Assembly: GCA_009731375.1 (NCBI GenBank)
Contig: BJOX01000013.1
Span: 915,121 to 935,319 of the forward strand
DNA length: 20,199 nucleotides
Direction of reading: 5' to 3'
Origin: Paulinella micropora
Lineage: Eukaryota; Cercozoa; Imbricatea; Euglyphida
Positions 18,288 to 20,199 of this stretch are shown in pieces (the first letter of the stretch is position 1; each line of letters starts with the position of its first letter). Under the pieces are notes generated by a model. It was not told the origin of the DNA. It was given only the letters and a program-made list of their open reading frames with translations, and searched no databases. The translations under genes and the position numbers were made by a program.

Positions 18288-18384
18288 CATACGCACACAT
18301 CCACTCACAGGGGCAGAACTGGAGCGAGGACGAACAGGCAGACCCTCCCCCGGTTGACCGCAGATTCTACTTGCCGCCGGGGAG
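14019..18384 (+). CDS. Phytanoyl-CoA dioxygenase (PhyH) family gene, eight exons, both ends missing
   Basis: Joined exons: 14019-14144, 14883-14984, 15133-15253, 16059-16144, 16909-16953, 17574-17717, 17940-18014 and 18311-18384 (about 257 residues). All have AG acceptors and GT donors, and phases agree; DG-GRIDV is rebuilt across a phase-1 junction. PhyH enzymes are Fe(II)/2-oxoglutarate oxygenases that hydroxylate small or lipid substrates. Diagnostic parts are [10 protein letters not shown] near the start, [15 protein letters not shown], the metal-binding HxD in [13 protein letters not shown] (exon 6), and [14 protein letters not shown] with GSHQW (exon 7). The distal iron histidine and 2-oxoglutarate arginine, expected in an 'H-x-x-x-x-N' region after exon 8, are not in view; neither are the start codon and first exon. 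Substrate unknown. Exon 2's donor and exon 3's acceptor are the least certain edges. Most introns consist largely of simple repeats and several contain spare exon copies. Confidence 0.82.
14109..14476 (+). repeat. Four tandem copies of a 36-nt exon module with microsatellite spacers
   Basis: Copies at 14109-14144 (end of exon 1), 14203-14238, 14295-14331 and 14441-14476. Each follows a CAG acceptor-like site (CTTCCAG or TTGCAG) and is followed by GGTG. Copies 1 and 4 keep an open frame reading [10 protein letters not shown]; copy 2 has a TAG and copy 3 a 1-nt insertion. Starts are 94, 92 and 146 nt apart, the last gap lengthened by (TATC)n. Confidence 0.85.
14159..14440. repeat. (TATC)n microsatellites between exon-module copies
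   Basis: Short TATC/TCTC blocks after copies 1 and 2 and a long pure TATC block at about 14350-14434 after copy 3. Confidence 0.9.
14507..14880. repeat. (TATC)n/(TGTC)n then (TA)n-rich microsatellite
   Basis: TATC and TGTC blocks to about 14710, then TA-rich DNA in which a unit of about 76 bp containing ACATAGAAATATATATAT occurs twice. Confidence 0.9.
14883..14984 (+). CDS. PhyH-like exon 2
   Basis: Acceptor ATCTAG ends at 14882, donor GTATGT starts at 14985, 34 codons, phase 0. Reads [19 protein letters not shown], fitting directly after AVP of exon 1. The last few codons (ACCCEML) look unlike the family, so the true donor may be earlier. Confidence 0.65.
15133..15253 (+). CDS. PhyH-like exon 3
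   Basis: Reads [19 protein letters not shown] to [10 protein letters not shown] plus one base. Donor GTAACC starts at 15254 (phase 1). An in-frame TGA at 15124 means the acceptor lies after it; GGAG ending at 15132 keeps phase 0 with exon 2 but is a weak acceptor. Confidence 0.6.
15302..15360 (+). pseudogene. Decayed tandem copy of the exon 3 end
   Basis: Aligns without gaps to 15211-15269 at an offset of 91 nt: [16 protein letters not shown] against [16 protein letters not shown]. The donor GTAACC has become GTCATC, so it is probably not used. Confidence 0.7.
15485..15583. repeat. (TATAG)n pentanucleotide microsatellite
   Basis: TATAG units with CATAG and TAAAG variants, inside the intron between exons 3 and 4. 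Confidence 0.95.
15600..15760. repeat. Intronic segment related to 16612-16735
   Basis: Shares CTCTGCAT, CTCAAATA and CAGGACAAGRGCTTT blocks with 16612-16735, apparently in permuted order as expected for a tandemly repeated parent. By-eye similarity only. Confidence 0.35.
15825..15934 (+). pseudogene. Decayed copy 1 of PhyH-like exon 4 with its acceptor
   Basis: TTTTTTTCAG ends at 15824, then GTCGCATC and, after a 5-nt deletion, GTTGCTGCCTGGGCAGAAG. The deletion shifts the frame. No donor is retained: GGCGTTT runs into TAACAAAAG. Confidence 0.8.
15935..16058 (+). pseudogene. Copy 2 of PhyH-like exon 4, open to an in-frame stop
   Basis: A strong acceptor (TTTTTTTTCAG) ends at 15934. In the phase of exon 3 it reads [17 protein letters not shown] and then TAA. 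If spliced it would end the protein early; no donor is seen. It starts 110 nt after copy 1 and 124 nt before the good exon. Confidence 0.8.
16059..16144 (+). CDS. PhyH-like exon 4
   Basis: Acceptor TTTCTCAG ends at 16058. The phase-1 start completes Gly with exon 3; reads [17 protein letters not shown] to IMPVLE. Donor GTGCTT starts at 16145. This is the intact member of the three copies. Confidence 0.82.
16156..16186. repeat. (CT)n microsatellite
   Basis: CT run just after the exon 4 donor. Confidence 0.95.
16351..16440. repeat. Intronic direct plus inverted repeat
   Basis: AATTTGACGTGTTTTGCGG (16352-16370) recurs directly at 16383-16401 with two changes, and inverted at 16419-16437 (18 of 19 positions). 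The outer pair could form a hairpin. Confidence 0.75.
16545..16610. repeat. (GATTAA)n hexanucleotide array
   Basis: GATTAA units with two GTTAAC-bearing variants, in the intron between exons 4 and 5. Confidence 0.9.
16746..16890. repeat. (CTT)n microsatellite as polypyrimidine tract
   Basis: CTT tract passing into mixed pyrimidines just before the exon 5 acceptor. Confidence 0.95.
16909..16953 (+). CDS. PhyH-like exon 5 (45 nt)
   Basis: Acceptor TTGCTCAG ends at 16908, donor GTATGT starts at 16954, 15 codons, phase 0. Reads [15 protein letters not shown], the helix and strand between the GRIDV and HxD regions. Confidence 0.8.
16954..17130. repeat. (GTAT)n/(GCAT)n microsatellite beginning at the splice donor
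   Basis: The GTATGT donor of exon 5 is itself the first unit of the GTAT tract. Confidence 0.95.
17317..17360 (+). pseudogene. Partial decayed copy of PhyH-like exon 6 start
   Basis: After GTGTAG, GTAGCGTTGCAGCAGCAAAA and then CGCACACGGCACACAG match the first 40 or so bases of exon 6 with small changes, 257 nt upstream of it. The copy runs into a CAA tract instead of the catalytic HxD part. Confidence 0.7.
17361..17560. repeat. (CAA)n/(CAG)n microsatellite
   Basis: CAA triplets with CAG and ACC variants between the decayed and the intact exon 6. Confidence 0.95.
17574..17717 (+). CDS. PhyH-like exon 6 with HxD iron site
   Basis: Acceptor CCTGTAG ends at 17573, donor GTATGC starts at 17718, 48 codons, phase 0. 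Reads [20 protein letters not shown] and on to [14 protein letters not shown] is the facial-triad HxD of PhyH oxygenases. Confidence 0.87.
17760..17930. repeat. (CATA)n and (TA)n microsatellite
   Basis: Fills the intron between exons 6 and 7. Confidence 0.9.
17940..18014 (+). CDS. PhyH-like exon 7
   Basis: Acceptor ATGTAG ends at 17939, donor GTACCT starts at 18015, 25 codons, phase 0. Reads [18 protein letters not shown] and then TLGSHQW, the conserved PL...NGP...GSH strand pair of the family. Confidence 0.88.
18180..18300. repeat. (CA)n microsatellite
   Basis: CA run with AACA variants, just before the exon 8 acceptor. Confidence 0.95.
18311..18384 (+). CDS. PhyH-like exon 8, last visible
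   Basis: Acceptor CTCACAG ends at 18310, donor GTTTGT starts at 18385. Reads [15 protein letters not shown] and then DRRFYLPPG plus two bases. The following exon with the distal histidine would lie beyond the 493-bp repeats. Confidence 0.75.
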
Positions 18385-18386
18385 GT

Positions 18387-18421
<35 letters not shown>

Positions 18422-18443
18422 GCTGCTGCTTCTGCTGCTGTTG

Positions 18444-18502
<59 letters not shown>
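18385..18502. repeat. (TTG)n then (ATT)n microsatellite
   Basis: TTG with TGC variants, then ATT, bounding the 493-bp units on the left. Confidence 0.95.
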
Positions 18503-18504
<2 letters not shown>

Positions 18505-19980
18505 ATCTGCCTTGGAGTGTTGACTGTGACATATTTGAGGGAAATCCCGATGAAAAAACCTAGTCACACTTGCGAAACAGAGTTCCAGCCCAATGGCCTC
18601 AAGGCGTTAAACTGTGACGCCAACTCATAACCCTTTGGTGGTAGATGCTGGGGAGGAGGGTCGTTGCGCGCGTAAAAGATCTTAAACTCCGCATATGCTG
18701 GTTGATAGCCCAGGACCCAGCAGACACCAGATTGTTATGGGTGGGGTTTCGAGGCAGCTCTAGCAACCGCGCTTGGTGTATGCACTTGCACATTCGGTGA
18801 CGTCTTGCAAGAGGTTGCTGGGACTGCGGAATAACCTCGGCTTAGTGCAGTCTTGCCCTCAGGAGCTCCATCGGTGGCCCCGATCATCAGGCGAGAGACT
18901 GACACGGGGGGGTGGAGGACCTCGAACAAGGGTATTGGAGGCTTATGTCCGTTGAGGATATGCCATTAGCTGCATCAGTACGCCTCAGATATAGTAAATC
19001 TGCCTTGGAGTGTTGACTGTGACATATTTGAGGGAAATCCCGATGAAAAAACCTAGTCACACTTGCTAAACAGAGTTCCAGCCCAATGGCCTCAAGGCGT
19101 TAAACTGTGACGCCAACTCATAACCCTTTGGTGGTAGATGCTGGGGAGGAGGGTCGTTGCGCGCGTAAAAGATCTTAAACTCCGCATATGCTGGTTGATA
19201 GCCCAGGACCCAGCAGACACCAGATTGTTATGGGTGGGGTTTCGAGGCAGCTCTAGCAACCGCGCTTGGTGTATGCACTTGCACATTCGGTGACGTCTTG
19301 CAAGAGGTTGCTGGGACTGCGGAATAACCTCGGCTTAGTGCAGTCTTGCCCTCAGGAGCTCCATCGGTGGCCCCGATCATCAGGCGAGAGACTGACACGG
19401 GGGGGTGGAGGACCTCGAACAAGGGTATTGGAGGCTTATGTCCGTTGAGGATATGCCATTAGCTGCATCAGTACGCCTCAGATATAGTAAATCTGCCTTG
19501 GAGTGTTGACTGTGACATATTTGAGGGAAATCCCGATGAAAAAACCTAGTCACACTTGCTAAACAGAGTTCCAGCCCAATGGCCTCAAGGCGTTAAACTG
19601 TGACGCCAACTCATAACCCTTTGGTGGTAGATGCTGGGGAGGAGGGTCGTTGCGCGCGTAAAAGATCTTAAACTCCGCATATGCTGGTTGATAGCCCAGG
19701 ACCCAGCAGACACCAGATTGTTATGGGTGGGGTTTCGAGGCAGCTCTAGCAACCGCGCTTGGTGTATGCACTTGCACATTCGGTGACGTCTTGCAAGAGG
19801 TTGCTGGGACTGCGGAATAACCTCGGCTTAGTGCAGTCTTGCCCTCAGGAGCTCCATCGGTGGCCCCGATCATCAGGCGAGAGACTGACACGGGGGGGTG
19901 GAGGACCTCGAACAAGGGTATTGGAGGCTTATGTCCGTTGAGGATATGCCATTAGCTGCATCAGTACGCCTCAGATATAG
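18503..19980. repeat. Three head-to-tail 493-bp repeat units
   Basis: Units start at 18503, 18996 and 19489 with exactly 493-nt spacing. The only difference I noticed is GCGAAACAG in unit 1 against GCTAAACAG in units 2 and 3. (ATT)n lies on both outer sides but not between the units. No ORF over 64 codons. The plus strand has GATAGCCCAG and, about 40 nt on, GGTTTCGAGGC, faintly like pol III A and B boxes; this is speculative. Probably a dispersed element amplified in tandem. Confidence 0.93.
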
Positions 19981-19994
19981 TATTATTAATATTA

Positions 19995-20040
<46 letters not shown>

Positions 20041-20066
20041 TATTATTATTATTATTATTGTTATTT
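19981..20066. repeat. (ATT)n microsatellite
   Basis: ATT tract between the last 493-bp unit and the second SINE. Confidence 0.95.
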
Positions 20067-20199
20067 GGACGCCGTGATAGCCCAGTGGTCAAGTTCTACC
20101 ATCTGGGCCCTGTCGCCAGTTCGATTCCCGTCGGTGCCACCAGTATTTTCATTGAACATACCGGTCCGTCTGGAAGTGTTGGAACTGCCCTTGCGGGGG
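20067..20199 (+). mobile_element. tRNA-headed SINE, copy 2 (cut by window end)
   Basis: Plus-strand copy of the element at 1098-1336. It has GATAGCCCAGTGG as A-box-like part and GTTCGATTCCC as B box, then CGGTGCC and a body with GTCCGTCTGGAAG and CTTGCGGGGG. It starts directly after (ATT)n on its sense strand. Confidence 0.82.

Noticed and set aside
18503-19980. CRISPR array or small protein genes repeated three times
   Set aside because: The units are 493-bp direct repeats without short repeat-spacer structure, and the 60-64 codon frames have no features of real proteins.

Overview
This is a eukaryotic nuclear window. It is dominated by simple-sequence repeats of many motifs, with spliced coding pieces, non-LTR retrotransposons and SINE-like repeats between them. 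Spliceosomal GT-AG introns, a split phytanoyl-CoA dioxygenase-like gene and LINE/SINE content exclude a prokaryote. The species and even the phylum cannot be named from the sequence alone; a microsatellite-rich protist, alga or invertebrate would all fit.

Layout. 1-8300: microsatellites, a tRNA-headed SINE on the minus strand (1098-1336), three 5'-truncated minus-strand fragments of one CR1/L2/Jockey-like LINE family (1951-2212, 3488-4391, 4821-5850), a dispersed repeat whose minus-strand sense copies end in (GAA)n, long GATA/GACA tracts, and a candidate exon carrying three 39-bp units (7230-7418). 7846-14004: a probably full-length non-LTR retrotransposon with a structured leader of about 1 kb, one intact 1702-residue ORF (8835-13943) with an RNA-binding-like N-terminus, APE-type endonuclease, reverse transcriptase and CCHC zinc knuckle, and an (ATT)n tail.

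14019-18384: eight exons, on the plus strand, of a phytanoyl-CoA dioxygenase (PhyH) family gene. Most of its introns are built largely of simple repeats. The first and last exons are not in view; the distal iron-binding histidine would lie past the window or past the satellite. Four exon regions of this gene have extra, decayed tandem copies in the adjacent intron, several keeping a good 3' splice site. 18503-19980: three near-identical 493-bp head-to-tail units inside an (ATT)n array. 20067-20199: a second copy of the tRNA-headed SINE, cut by the window end.

The most interesting signals are (i) the repeated local exon duplication in the PhyH-like gene, (ii) a C-terminal tail of the LINE protein that carries in order a SUMO-interaction motif, an AT-hook-like core and a PCNA-binding PIP box, and (iii) several unrelated elements all bounded by (ATT)n in one orientation, which suggests either insertion into, or tails made of, that microsatellite.
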